NCBI GenBank assembly: GCA_035527715.1
Contig: DATKZY010000051.1
Coordinates: forward strand, 1-58,918
Direction of reading: 5' to 3'
DNA length: 58,918 nt
Source: DSUN01 sp035527715
GTDB lineage: Bacteria; Planctomycetota; PUPC01; DSUN01
Position 1 is the first letter of the stretch, and each line of letters starts with the position of its first letter. Under the pieces are notes generated by a model that saw nothing but the letters and a program-made list of their open reading frames with translations, was not told where the DNA came from and did not search any database. Positions 8,563 through 17,526 of this stretch are shown here, piece by piece. The position numbers were made by a program, and so were the translations under genes.

Positions 8563-9877
8563 CAAGGTTGTCCGTGGCGGGCGCTGGTATCGTGATTGCT
8601 GGACTATCGCCGGATGTGTGTGGCGCGGTGGGCGGAGTCGACCTGCTCTCTCGGTGTTCTCCTCCGTGCCAGAGGTGGGCCACGACGCGTCAGGCCGCGG
8701 CTCGGCGGTACGACTTCAGCAGGCCGCCCAGGCTCTCCTCGCAATGCACGGTGCCAATCGGGCCCGTGACGCGCTCGGCTGTGGGGGCATCCGTGCGGAC
8801 CGCCTGCGGTACACAGTTCGCCAGGCCCTGGTGAGGCCGGCATTCATTGTGGTGCCGACGATAGAGGGCCACAGCGCGGCGCAGGCTCTTGAGGCCGAAC
8901 AGGATCAGATGGTTCAAACACTCCTCGCGTAGGCTTCGGCCCCATCTTTCGATGAAGGGATTCGCGTTGGGTGCGTGGTAGGGGGCTTTGAGCGGCTCCA
9001 CGCCCGCACTCCGTAGCACCGCATCGAAGTCGCCGCAGAAGCACTTGTCGCGATCATGCAGAAGGAACCGGGGCCGAATCGCCAGGTCCTCGCATTCCCA
9101 CAGCACGTTCCGCACCTGCTGTGCCATCCAGCCCGCGTGCGGGGAGAAAGTCGCCTCCGCGAGCAGAATAGTGCGACTCTTGAGGTGCATGATGCCGAGC
9201 ACGAACGCACGCCGAAGGCCGCAAAACGTCCAAATCTCCTTCGTGAACAGGTCAGCACACAGCAGCACGTCTGCCTGCCGCGCGAGGAACTGCCGCCAAG
9301 TGAGGCCGCCGCGCTCAGGGGCAGGTGGCAGGCTGTTGCGGCGCAGGACATCCGAGATGGCGCTCTTCGAGAGCCTGACCCCGAGCTTCTTCAACTCCCC
9401 GTGGATGCGCTTGTAGCCCCAGGTGTTCTCGCGCGCCAGGCGACACACCAGGGCCTCCACCTCGCCCGGCGTTCGCGGACGGCCAGGCCCTTGCTGCCTG
9501 CGGCGTGAGTAGTCCCACTTCTCTTGCTCCAGCCGGCGCTGCCAAACCAGGATCGTCTCCGGCTTTACGATACCCACCACGCGCCGCATCAGCTTCCGCC
9601 CCATCGCGAGCGCCGCAGCGACCAGCGAGCGCCGTTCGTCATCCGTGAAGCGGAGCCGACCCGTGACCTTCGACTTCAGAATCCGGTTCTCCAGCCGCAG
9701 GTACTCGTTCTGGAGCGTCAGCTCCCGACACAACACCCGCGCCACCGTCGCGATCAGCGGGAGGCCTGCCCAGCTGAACCGCCGAGAGCCGTCCTGTGCC
9801 ATGTGATCTCCCCCAGAATGCCCTTCAACCATCAACGGCACGGACGATACCATAACTCCAGCAGACACGCAACCTTA
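8563..9877 (-). mobile_element. Insertion sequence with integrase-core transposase (ends tentative)
   Basis: The transposase gene at 8690-9802 is flanked by an imperfect inverted match. At the left, 8563-8591 contains CAAGGTTG, later GCTGG and TGGTATCGT. At the right, read on the minus strand from 9877, the same blocks appear in the same order (TAAGGTTG, GCTGG, TGGTATCGT). This suggests an element of about 1.3 kb. No target duplication could be recognised, so the ends are provisional. Confidence 0.45.
8690..9802 (-). CDS. Integrase-core (DDE) transposase, IS3/IS481 group
   Basis: 370 residues from the ATG at 9802, chosen for the GGGGGAG site 5 nt upstream; a further in-frame ATG at 9868 has no such site. 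The N-terminal half is helical, with an HTH-like region and the basic linker RRRQQGPGRPRTPGE. The C-terminal half is an rve/DDE integrase core: D184 in LLCADLFT, D250 in LLHDRDKCF, and E285 in NPFIERWGRSLREE, followed by the usual 'YRRHHNECRPHQGL' end. The length and single-ORF layout suit a solo transposase of this group. It appears intact, so the element may still be mobile. Confidence 0.88.
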   Translation of the reverse strand: MAQDGSRRFSWAGLPLIATVARVLCRELTLQNEYLRLENRILKSKVTGRLRFTDDERRSLVAAALAMGRKLMRRVVGIVKPETILVWQRRLEQEKWDYSRRRQQGPGRPRTPGEVEALVCRLARENTWGYKRIHGELKKLGVRLSKSAISDVLRRNSLPPAPERGGLTWRQFLARQADVLLCADLFTKEIWTFCGLRRAFVLGIMHLKSRTILLAEATFSPHAGWMAQQVRNVLWECEDLAIRPRFLLHDRDKCFCGDFDAVLRSAGVEPLKAPYHAPNANPFIERWGRSLREECLNHLILFGLKSLRRAVALYRRHHNECRPHQGLANCVPQAVRTDAPTAERVTGPIGTVHCEESLGGLLKSYRRAAA

Positions 9878-9923
9878 CAAATCACGCACCAATATTCGGA
9901 CCCTACGCCCTTTCGGCCCTCAA

Positions 9924-12900
9924 TCACGGCCCCACCCCTTTCGGCGCCGTGCGCACGCCGCGCCAGCGGTGTTCGGGATGCCGTTCAGGATCCACGAGGG
10001 CCGCAGCGAGGCGATCGGACACGCGCGTGCGCTGCAACTCGTAGTGGCGGTCCGTGTCCGGGGTATACCAACTACACCGCATCCCTGCGCCGACGGCATC
10101 GTCCTGCGGCCAGTCTGCGGGCAGGGTGAGTGTGCCGGGGCCGTGTGTGCCCTTGAACCTGCGTCCCGCGGCATTGCCGACCGTTACCGGCCGCTCGACA
10201 CTGTGGTTGTGGCCCTTGAACGCATCCCAGTCCCACGTGCCATAGCCTTCGACGCCCCAGTAGGACGGGCCGACCTCGTTCGGTATCGGCTCGCGCGATC
10301 CGCGGACGACTTTCTCGCACTCCAGCTCCGTCATCGGGCGCAGCCCCGCCCAGGCAGCGAACGCCGCGCCGTCCGCCCAGCACAGCCCGCGGCACCCCGG
10401 GCCAAGCCGCTGCCCTGAGTCAACGCCCGTATAGGTATAGTCCGGAGCCTGCCCGGCACGTTTGACCGCCCCTTCAGCAAAGCGCGCCTCGGCCTGCGCC
10501 GGGGTCAGCGTGCTCATGAAGTCGGCGTACTGCTCGGGAAGGATCAGGCACTTCATGCAATAGAAGGCCGAATAGGCGTTGGGGAAAGACGCCGGAATCT
10601 TGCCGCCCTCCTCCAACTGGCCGCCGTGCTTCCTCACCCAGAGCCTGCCGGCCTGCCGGCCGGTCGGGATCGCGCCGGGGCCTGTCACCCGGTACGGCTG
10701 GATTTGCTGGCTGCCGTCGGTGTACTGGTAGAATCCGCCCACTTCCAGTCCACCTGAGCCAAGATAGAACGGCCCCTCGGGCACGTACACCATCTGGATC
10801 CCGAACGCCCGCATACTCACCTTTGCGTCCTTTGGGGTACCTTTGTTGGCCGTAAGGTCCCAGACGGCCGTGACACGGCGCGCCGCCAGCGGCCCCTCGC
10901 CGTTCGCAGCCCGCCGAACGAACATGCCGGTGAACCTGTCGTCGCCATCCGGCACGATGAGGTCCAGCGGCGTGCCGCCCTCCGCCTGGCTGTAGCCCGT
11001 CGGATTCAGCACCTTGTCGGCTGCCAGCCGGACGTGCTGCCAGTCAGCCTTGTCGTCGGCCCGCACCTTGAAGAACACCCAGGCCGCGTCGTGGTTGTTC
11101 TTGTCGCGCCAGGACTTGTACCAGGAGATGTCGAACGTCACCGTCGCGGTCTTCGCATCGCGCGGGGCCGCCGTTACGTTCTCGATCTGCACTTTCCACT
11201 TGTCGTCCCAAGACTTGCCAAACGGTCTTCCATCCCCTGGCTTACGAAGGGTCGGCGCCTCCGCTCCCGCCTTCCACAGCGGGCCCGGCCCTGCTTCAAG
11301 GGGCGGCTGGCCGCCCGGCATCCGACCCATCTCGGCCGTGCGCACGCAGCGGAAGCCCATGTTCTTGTTGCCGAACCGACTCATCCTCCACTCCGAGCTG
11401 ACCGGCGTCGTGGAACTCACCGCACTGCGGTCTGAGGTACGTAGCGGCCGGCTGTCGTTGATGCCTTTGCTCTGCCCGGGCCAGTTGTCCAGCGCTCCGC
11501 CGCGAGTCCCGAAGCCCATGCCCCATGCCTCAGGGCCGACCGGCTTGGGCCAATCCCCGTGTGTGCCGGTGAAACGGCGTCCCCACGGGTTGCCCACGGT
11601 CACCACACGTTGCCACAGGTTGCCGCTGAGGTCCAGGATGCCCCAGTACGAGGCCCCCGCCGCGACCCGTCCACTGTCGGGCGTTGCGAAGACCCCGGCG
11701 CGCAGCGGTCGTGTTACGGCATCGGCCGGTATCCGCCCGTGCTGGCCCTCGCGCCTGACCACGCCGTCCCAGACCGCGTTGCCGCGCGAGGCGTCCGGCC
11801 CATTGGCCCCCTTCCAGACGACGCGTTCGTCTGGCTTGCCGGGGGTCTCGAGCGCGTACCCGTCGTGCGCGGCGCTTTCCTTGGTCTTCTTGTACTCGGT
11901 GCCGGCGATCCCGACCGTCCCCCAGGCGAATTCGTCTGGGACGGGCTTGAGCGGTCCGCGGCAGGCCTTCTCGTACTCCAGCTCCGTCATCGGCCGCAAC
12001 CCCGCCCAGGCCGCGGACGCCGTGCAGTCGCTCCATGGCAAACAGCGGCACGCCACGTGGGGCGCATTGCTCTCGTACACTGCCGGCGTGCCGGGCTTCC
12101 CTGGAACCGCAACCCTGATCCCGGTCAAGGGCTTGCCGTCGCTCTGCTCGATCGGTGCGAGGCGACCCTGTTGCGCGGAGTTGACCGTGTTGAGGAACTC
12201 GACATATTGCCCTTCCGTGATCTCGTGCCTCATACAGTAGAAACCTGCGTAGCCCTTCGGGAACCGTGCTGGAAGCGTTTGTGTGCCTCCACTCGTGAAG
12301 TCTTCAGCCCTGTCCATTCCAATGCCATCGCGGTTGCCCAAGTGCTTCTTGCTCTCCCCGCCCAACATGATCGCGTTCTCGCCTTCGAACCGGAACGGCT
12401 CGTCGGTGTCGCCGGCCGAGAACTGGCCGGCCACGTCCTTCGTCGAGCCGTCGCCAACCCAGAACGCACACTCCGGCACATAGACCATCTGGACGGCGAA
12501 GACCTTCGTCTCGGCGGCCTCTGGGGCGTCTGCACCGTCGGCCTCGTGCAGCCAACGCAGCGTCACGCCCTTCCAGTCGTTCGCGCCGTGACCAGCCGTC
12601 GCGCGGTAGACGAACACCCCGACGCCACGTTTGCCGTCGTCGCTCAGGCCGACCTCCAGCTTCGCCCCGGCGGGGACCGCGTGGTCGGCGGCGTTTGTCG
12701 AGAGCGTCGCGTGCGAATAGCCATCGGCGCCCGGCTTCCGAAACTTCAGGAACACCCAGGCCGCGTCCCAGCTCTCCAGCTTGAGCACACCCGGCCCGCC
12801 GTGCCGTTCCGGACCCTCTTCCCACGCCACCCGCCAGGAGTGGTCCCAGGCCAGGTCGAACTGCACTAAGCTCTGTCCGGCGGCGGGGCCGTCTGCCCGA

Positions 12901-13061
12901 CGCACGTTGGCGACCCGGATGGGATCGGCTTTCCCGGTGCCCCGGAACCGCGCCTCCGGGTCGCCGTCAGCCGCAAGAGCCGGCGTGCATATCAGCAACA
13001 ACGCGGCAATCGCCGTCGCTCGCGCGTGGGCGGATGGGACTCCGTAGAATGACCGACTCAT
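9924..13061 (-). CDS. Secreted protein with two tandem FGE-sulfatase (SUMF1-type) modules
   Basis: 1045 residues from the ATG at 13061 (AGGAG 6-7 nt upstream), giving the signal peptide MSRSFYGVPSAHARATAIAA. An ATG at 13112, also with a GGAG site, would add 17 residues before it. The protein is an internal duplication of two units. Each has a beta-sandwich ('VQFDLAWDHSWR' and 'VTFDISWYKSWR', each followed by 'DAAWVF.K') and then a formylglycine-generating-enzyme-like domain with '(V/I)QMVYVPE', 'AFYCM', 'AAWAGLRPMTELE(Y/C)EK' and 'G(F/V)R.VRTA'. The paired cysteines that true FGEs carry near the C-terminal end of the domain are replaced (for example SDRSA where a cysteine is expected). A role in binding or structure is therefore more likely than sulfatase activation. 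Confidence 0.8.
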   Translation of the reverse strand: MSRSFYGVPSAHARATAIAALLLICTPALAADGDPEARFRGTGKADPIRVANVRRADGPAAGQSLVQFDLAWDHSWRVAWEEGPERHGGPGVLKLESWDAAWVFLKFRKPGADGYSHATLSTNAADHAVPAGAKLEVGLSDDGKRGVGVFVYRATAGHGANDWKGVTLRWLHEADGADAPEAAETKVFAVQMVYVPECAFWVGDGSTKDVAGQFSAGDTDEPFRFEGENAIMLGGESKKHLGNRDGIGMDRAEDFTSGGTQTLPARFPKGYAGFYCMRHEITEGQYVEFLNTVNSAQQGRLAPIEQSDGKPLTGIRVAVPGKPGTPAVYESNAPHVACRCLPWSDCTASAAWAGLRPMTELEYEKACRGPLKPVPDEFAWGTVGIAGTEYKKTKESAAHDGYALETPGKPDERVVWKGANGPDASRGNAVWDGVVRREGQHGRIPADAVTRPLRAGVFATPDSGRVAAGASYWGILDLSGNLWQRVVTVGNPWGRRFTGTHGDWPKPVGPEAWGMGFGTRGGALDNWPGQSKGINDSRPLRTSDRSAVSSTTPVSSEWRMSRFGNKNMGFRCVRTAEMGRMPGGQPPLEAGPGPLWKAGAEAPTLRKPGDGRPFGKSWDDKWKVQIENVTAAPRDAKTATVTFDISWYKSWRDKNNHDAAWVFFKVRADDKADWQHVRLAADKVLNPTGYSQAEGGTPLDLIVPDGDDRFTGMFVRRAANGEGPLAARRVTAVWDLTANKGTPKDAKVSMRAFGIQMVYVPEGPFYLGSGGLEVGGFYQYTDGSQQIQPYRVTGPGAIPTGRQAGRLWVRKHGGQLEEGGKIPASFPNAYSAFYCMKCLILPEQYADFMSTLTPAQAEARFAEGAVKRAGQAPDYTYTGVDSGQRLGPGCRGLCWADGAAFAAWAGLRPMTELECEKVVRGSREPIPNEVGPSYWGVEGYGTWDWDAFKGHNHSVERPVTVGNAAGRRFKGTHGPGTLTLPADWPQDDAVGAGMRCSWYTPDTDRHYELQRTRVSDRLAAALVDPERHPEHRWRGVRTAPKGVGP

Positions 13062-13116
13062 GGCCATCTCCTCTCTGAAGTGCGCAACCGAGAGGGCTGG
13101 ATCAAACACCATTTTC

Positions 13117-13347
13117 TCACTCCTGGAGCTCCTCGGCCACTTCGCCCGCCGGGTTCAGCAGCTTGGCATCCTCTTCGGCCTGCGTGTACCTGGCGCCGAA
13201 CCAGCCTCCGTTGAACGCCCTGTCCCGTTCGCCAGGTTTGGAGTCCCCAGCGCCGCCCTCCCAACGCCGCACGTAGCGATCGGCCCGCTGCTGGAGGTCC
13301 GGGCCGAGCTGCTTCTGCGCCGACGGTAGCGGTTCAGGGTAGCCCTC
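13117..13347 (-). pseudogene. Coding-like extension in frame after the TAG of the second DUF4838 gene
   Basis: Read straight on from the TAG at 13348-13350, the same frame stays open for 76 codons to a TGA at 13117. It has a protein-like composition (QKQLGPDLQQRADRYVRRW, then FNGGWFGARYTQ) and about 80 percent G or C at third positions. There is no ATG and no good ribosome site inside it. It may be the original C-terminus cut off by a nonsense mutation, a remnant of another gene, or the product of readthrough. I do not recognise the family. Confidence 0.4.
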
Positions 13348-15237
13348 CTATGGCGTCTTCTTCTGCTGGACCGCCTCGGCTTCCTTGAGGAAGGCGTCGA
13401 ACGTCCAGGTGTGGTAAAGGAACCGTTGCCGGGCGACCGGGTCGTCGGCCAGCTCGGTCAGAGCCTTGTCGCGCAGTGCCTTCATCCGTTGCACAATGTC
13501 CTGTGTCCAGAACCTTCGGAAGAGCGAACCGGGCACGAACCATCCGCCCGGCACCTTGACGCGGCGGCTCTTCCAGTCCCCGGCCTCCCATAGGTCGCAT
13601 TCCAGTTGAGTGAGTTCGCGCACAGTGGCGCCGGCCTTGCCGTAGAGCCGCCGGCACATCTCGTCGAGAACCGCGTCCACGTCTAACTCGGGGTTCCACA
13701 GGGCCTTCATCCAGATGTAGAGCGTCGGAGCTGTAAGGGTCCACTCGCCCAGGTTCTCCCCATTGATGAATGCCCCAGCAACGAGGCCCTTGGCGACCTT
13801 GTAGAAATCGCGCACGACGTGCGGGTACTGGTGTGGCCCATAGGTCCAGTTGACGCAGTAGTCCCACATGGTGACGGGCAGACACGCCTTCGCCCGCCAG
13901 GAGCGCAGGCGATCCATCGCTTCCTGGGCGTTCTCGGGCTGGACATTCAGGGCCATCGGATAGGTGGTCATGGCGGCCATGACCACGAGGTTGTCGGGGT
14001 ACTCCACTCCTTTGGGGCATTCCTGGTAGTTCCAGTAGGGCAGGTAGATCACCTTCTTGTCGGGCCAGCGTTGCTTCACGGCCTCGCACATGCGCTTGAC
14101 AAACAGCCCCATCATCATGGAAGGGCCGTCAATCCACGTGCCGCCGCCCTTGGCGAACGCCTCGCGGCAAGGGGGGCAGTGACACTCGACGACCGAATCG
14201 GGAGGGGAAACGGTGACGCAGGTGGACGTGACCCAGGGGCAGCCCCCGCCGGCCCTGCTCCAGACCCTTTCGCAGCCCTCCAGGAGATATTCGAGGGTCT
14301 TCGGCGAGCTGTAACAGAACATGTTGAAGTTCCGCGTGCCATCCTTCTTGAGCGCAAACATCTCATTGTTCTCTTCACGGAACTTCTCAGGGAGGCCCCC
14401 GAGGTTCTGGGGCTGGTGGACTTTGATCTTGTAGGGCCAACTGCACCCGCCGCGCACCAGGGGCAGGTAGTTGGCCGTGCTGATCACGGTGACCCCTTCG
14501 GGGATGCCGCCCGACGCAAAGGGGAACGGCTCCTTGTCCGAGGAGCGCGCCTTCGTCGGGAGCTTCCAGCCATCGGGCGGGTGGTACTCCCGCTGGCGGA
14601 AGACAGGCTGATCGCTGTAGTGCGTGGGGGGGATTGCAAGCGACTTGCAGGGGGTGATGGTCCGCCCGCCGACTTCGGCCGGCCAGTACCAGCGCACGCC
14701 GACGAACCGCTCCAGGAAGTCCGCCACCGCCCAGGCCGTGCCCTCGTTGTTCCACGGCGCCCATTGGTCGCTCCCCAGCGGGACCGGCTCTGTGCTGCCC
14801 ACGAGGAACACGCGGTTGGGACCGGTCTTGACGACGAACCCCTCGAGCGGAACCTTCGTGGCATCAATGCCAGCTTGGCGCGACTCCTCGCAGTCGCCGA
14901 TCACGATGGCGGGCTGGCCTGCGGCCGGCGCCTGCTCCACCCGCTCGAGCGTGGCGCCGGTGCTGAGGCGCACCACCTCCACCAGCTCGTTGCTCAGCCG
15001 CGGCAGCGCCGGGGGATAGGAGCCATGCTTCTTCCGGTCGAACTTCTCGCTTCCTCTGGGGTCGGCCACGTAGACCACCGCCCGCGCGCGTCCCTCGCGC
15101 ACGATCTCCACGGGTGGGTGCGCCGGCGCCTCCAGCCAAGTCACCGGCGTCAGGTCGCGCGGCTTGAGTTCGGCTCCGGCCAACGCAGGAACTGTCATCG
15201 CGGCTACCAGGAAGGGGAAGGCAATGAACCGTTTCAT
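13348..15237 (-). CDS. Secreted DUF4838 protein
   Basis: 629 residues with the signal peptide MKRFIAFPFLVAAMTVPALAG and a CGGAGAA site upstream of the ATG. An N-terminal GH67N-like domain (about 40-200) includes 'FLERFVGVRWYWP', the counterpart of 'ERLGCRWYLP' in the first DUF4838 protein of this window. The DUF4838 barrel follows, with the cysteine cluster 'CHCPPCREAFAKGG' and 'YLPYWNYQECP'. It lacks the C-terminal beta-sandwich of the 2743 gene. It sits upstream of the double-FGE gene on the same strand, probably in one transcript. The frame continues past its TAG (see 13117-13347), so the C-terminus may not be the ancestral one. It is probably an exported carbohydrate-active protein of unknown specificity. 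Confidence 0.8.
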   Translation of the reverse strand: MKRFIAFPFLVAAMTVPALAGAELKPRDLTPVTWLEAPAHPPVEIVREGRARAVVYVADPRGSEKFDRKKHGSYPPALPRLSNELVEVVRLSTGATLERVEQAPAAGQPAIVIGDCEESRQAGIDATKVPLEGFVVKTGPNRVFLVGSTEPVPLGSDQWAPWNNEGTAWAVADFLERFVGVRWYWPAEVGGRTITPCKSLAIPPTHYSDQPVFRQREYHPPDGWKLPTKARSSDKEPFPFASGGIPEGVTVISTANYLPLVRGGCSWPYKIKVHQPQNLGGLPEKFREENNEMFALKKDGTRNFNMFCYSSPKTLEYLLEGCERVWSRAGGGCPWVTSTCVTVSPPDSVVECHCPPCREAFAKGGGTWIDGPSMMMGLFVKRMCEAVKQRWPDKKVIYLPYWNYQECPKGVEYPDNLVVMAAMTTYPMALNVQPENAQEAMDRLRSWRAKACLPVTMWDYCVNWTYGPHQYPHVVRDFYKVAKGLVAGAFINGENLGEWTLTAPTLYIWMKALWNPELDVDAVLDEMCRRLYGKAGATVRELTQLECDLWEAGDWKSRRVKVPGGWFVPGSLFRRFWTQDIVQRMKALRDKALTELADDPVARQRFLYHTWTFDAFLKEAEAVQQKKTP

Positions 15238-15269
15238 GGGCGTTCTCCGTTGCCAATCGCAGCGCTACG

Positions 15270-15398
15270 TCACGGCGCGCCGGGCCGGCCCGGCGTCGCC
15301 GTACACACGTAGCGGAAGCCGGAAGTTCCATAGCCGCAGCCCGCAGGCGAGCAAGACCACCCACGCGCGGGTGAATGGGGATGTGGCACGTGATTGGC
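15270..15398 (-). pseudogene. Possible remnant of an FGE-domain C-terminus
   Basis: In one minus-strand frame this gap reads ...GWSCSPAGCGYGTSGFRYVCTA... and stops at 15270. 'SGFRYVCTA' resembles the closing 'GFRCVRTA' of the FGE domains in the neighbouring protein. In another frame an ATG at 15402 with AGAGGAG upstream opens 44 unremarkable codons. The similarity is short, so this is a guess that a third FGE module once lay here. Confidence 0.25.
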
Positions 15399-15444
15399 TC
15401 ATAGCCTGACTCCTCTCTGATGCCCTTGCTCAACATGACTGAAG

Positions 15445-17493
15445 TCAGCGGTCGAGCCTCAGGCCATCCTCGGTGATGTCGGCTGGCTCGTCGAGACGCA
15501 GCTCGGCGTCCTCGGTCGAGTAGGCCTCGAACTCCGCCATGCGGGTCATCCCATCGGTCCTCTCCGTGAACTCGCGGCCGGCCCAGAAGCACTCGATTGC
15601 CTTGGTGTCCACGGGAGGGAACGTGAAGACGTTGACCAGGTTGGTGTTGCCCACGACATAGGCGACCCGTCGGCCATTGATGTAGAGACCGTAGTGCATC
15701 GAGGCCATCTCCTGCACACCGTCACGGGAGGGGACCGGCCCGCGGTTGTCCTCGAAGATTGCGACAGCAGAAATGGTTTCGCGTTTCTTGAACCCGACCT
15801 TCGCGACGGCATGGCTGATCGAGGTGCCGGTGACCGCATCCTGGGCTTCCTGCCACTTGGTTTCCTGGTTGCCGATCAGTCCGTCCACGAGGCCGAGCGC
15901 CCGTCGCGGGGCATTCCAGGTCCACTTCTTGAACGTGGAGTCGCCGCCGCCCCAGCGGTGCAGTTCGCACTCGAGCCAGCCTCGCGCCGGCGGCTCCGTG
16001 CGGAGGTCGAGGGCCTTGGCATCGAGCGGCCTCGCCTTCAGCAGGTTGCGGCTCTGAAACCCGAGCACGGCGCACACCGTGTCGCCAATCAGCATGGGCA
16101 TCCGGCTCGGCTCGGATGGCTCATAGGTCTTCTGCCGCCGGTTGCCCTCTCCCTTCTCTCCTGGGACGACGACCCGCAGAGACAGCGTCACTTCCGTCTC
16201 GCGCTCGGTGCGGAAGGCCATGCGGCGGCGGGCCAAGCTAGTGCCGATGGGCAGGCGGCCCGTGAACGGCAGGTGCTTGCTCTGGCCGGCCCCGCGCACG
16301 GTGACCTCGATGCGTGTCTGAGGCGTGAGCTGGGCTGCGTCGGCGGAGGCGTTTAGGAACTCGACAAGGTAGGTGCTCCTGGGCGCGACTTTGAGCTTGA
16401 ATTCCGCTGGCCCGGCCAACGTGGCAAGGAACTTGGGCGCGGCAGGGTCTCCTTCGGGGACAGCCGCTGCCTTCAACTCGCCGAGGAGCACGTCCTTGCC
16501 CAGCAGGTTCGGCCCGAAGCGGACAGCCTTCTTGTCGAGCGAGTCCAGGTAGGAAGGCTCTGGCGGCTCGGGTGGCACCCGCGCCGCGCGCGCCACAGGC
16601 ACGTCGCCCACGTTGCCCATCTGCTTGACGAACTGCTCGGGAGTGGTGAGGTTGTGGGGGTTGAGGTCAACCGTCCGGAGCACCTTCCCCGTATCGGCCT
16701 CGATGAAGTATAGCTCTCCGACATCGGAACCGACGAGGGTGGTCTTGCCGTCGGGCGAGAAGCGGATGACGCCGCCCATAGGCACGTTGGCTTCCCACTG
16801 CTTTGCGCCGTCGAGGCCGAAGCAGGCCGTCTTGCCACGCCGCGAGGAGAGCACGATGCGGTGGCCTATTCGCGAGAAAGGCGCAATGCGGGCGTCGCGA
16901 ACGCGGCCCGGCAGGTCAAGCACGATATCCGGCCGCTCGCCGGGCGCCCTAAGGTAGGCGCGGCTCGACGGCCCGTTCCTGTCGAACTGGTTGTTCTCGA
17001 CCACGAGCAGGAGGTCGCTCTTCGGTACAGGCAGGATCACGTCGGTGCCGCCCACGGCGCGGAAGCTGCCCGCCGGTTCGCCTGTGTCCGCATTGAGCAG
17101 GTGAAACTGTCCGTCGTCGTCCACGATGACGAAGCGATCATCGGCCAGGATCGCCTTGCCCTGGTTCAGGTACAGCCCTTCCTTGGCCCACAACACCTTG
17201 CCAGAGTCGGTGGCGACGCAGAACACGGACGGGTTCTCTGGCTTCCCGATGCCATAGACGTCCTGTGCGACACCGAAGGCCGTCGCCAGGAGCCGCTTAC
17301 CATCGGGCGACACGCCGCGGATGAAAATGGAACGGCGATGCAGCATGTCCTGGGTGCTCGTTCGATGACTGGTGTCGCTGTATCGCCAGAGCAGCTTCCC
17401 GCCCGCATCAACAGCCGCGAGGGTGCACTTGCCGCCGAGATAGGTGCGCCCGCGCTCGGCGTCCTGGAGGAGCACCGGCCCGCCAGGCGGCAC
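15445..17493 (-). CDS. PQQ-like beta-propeller part of a split protein
   Basis: 682 residues from a GTG at 17493 with only a weak GGCAGGG upstream and no signal peptide. Residues 1-290 show repeated propeller blades (AAVDAGGKLLWRYS, CVATDSGKVLWAKEG, HLLNADTGEPAGSF, YFIEADTGKVLRTV), as in PQQ-like or quinoprotein-like propellers. The remainder is beta-rich and ends with a domain resembling F5/8-type or NPCBM-like sandwiches. It is in exactly the same frame as the gene that stops at 17527, with only a TAG and 11 codons between, and the first blade lies at the end of that upstream gene. I read both as one protein broken by an amber codon rather than two independent genes. Confidence 0.7.
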   Translation of the reverse strand: MPPGGPVLLQDAERGRTYLGGKCTLAAVDAGGKLLWRYSDTSHRTSTQDMLHRRSIFIRGVSPDGKRLLATAFGVAQDVYGIGKPENPSVFCVATDSGKVLWAKEGLYLNQGKAILADDRFVIVDDDGQFHLLNADTGEPAGSFRAVGGTDVILPVPKSDLLLVVENNQFDRNGPSSRAYLRAPGERPDIVLDLPGRVRDARIAPFSRIGHRIVLSSRRGKTACFGLDGAKQWEANVPMGGVIRFSPDGKTTLVGSDVGELYFIEADTGKVLRTVDLNPHNLTTPEQFVKQMGNVGDVPVARAARVPPEPPEPSYLDSLDKKAVRFGPNLLGKDVLLGELKAAAVPEGDPAAPKFLATLAGPAEFKLKVAPRSTYLVEFLNASADAAQLTPQTRIEVTVRGAGQSKHLPFTGRLPIGTSLARRRMAFRTERETEVTLSLRVVVPGEKGEGNRRQKTYEPSEPSRMPMLIGDTVCAVLGFQSRNLLKARPLDAKALDLRTEPPARGWLECELHRWGGGDSTFKKWTWNAPRRALGLVDGLIGNQETKWQEAQDAVTGTSISHAVAKVGFKKRETISAVAIFEDNRGPVPSRDGVQEMASMHYGLYINGRRVAYVVGNTNLVNVFTFPPVDTKAIECFWAGREFTERTDGMTRMAEFEAYSTEDAELRLDEPADITEDGLRLDR

Positions 17494-17526
17494 GCGGACC
17501 CTGCCGGGGAGGCCGTGCGGGGGACT

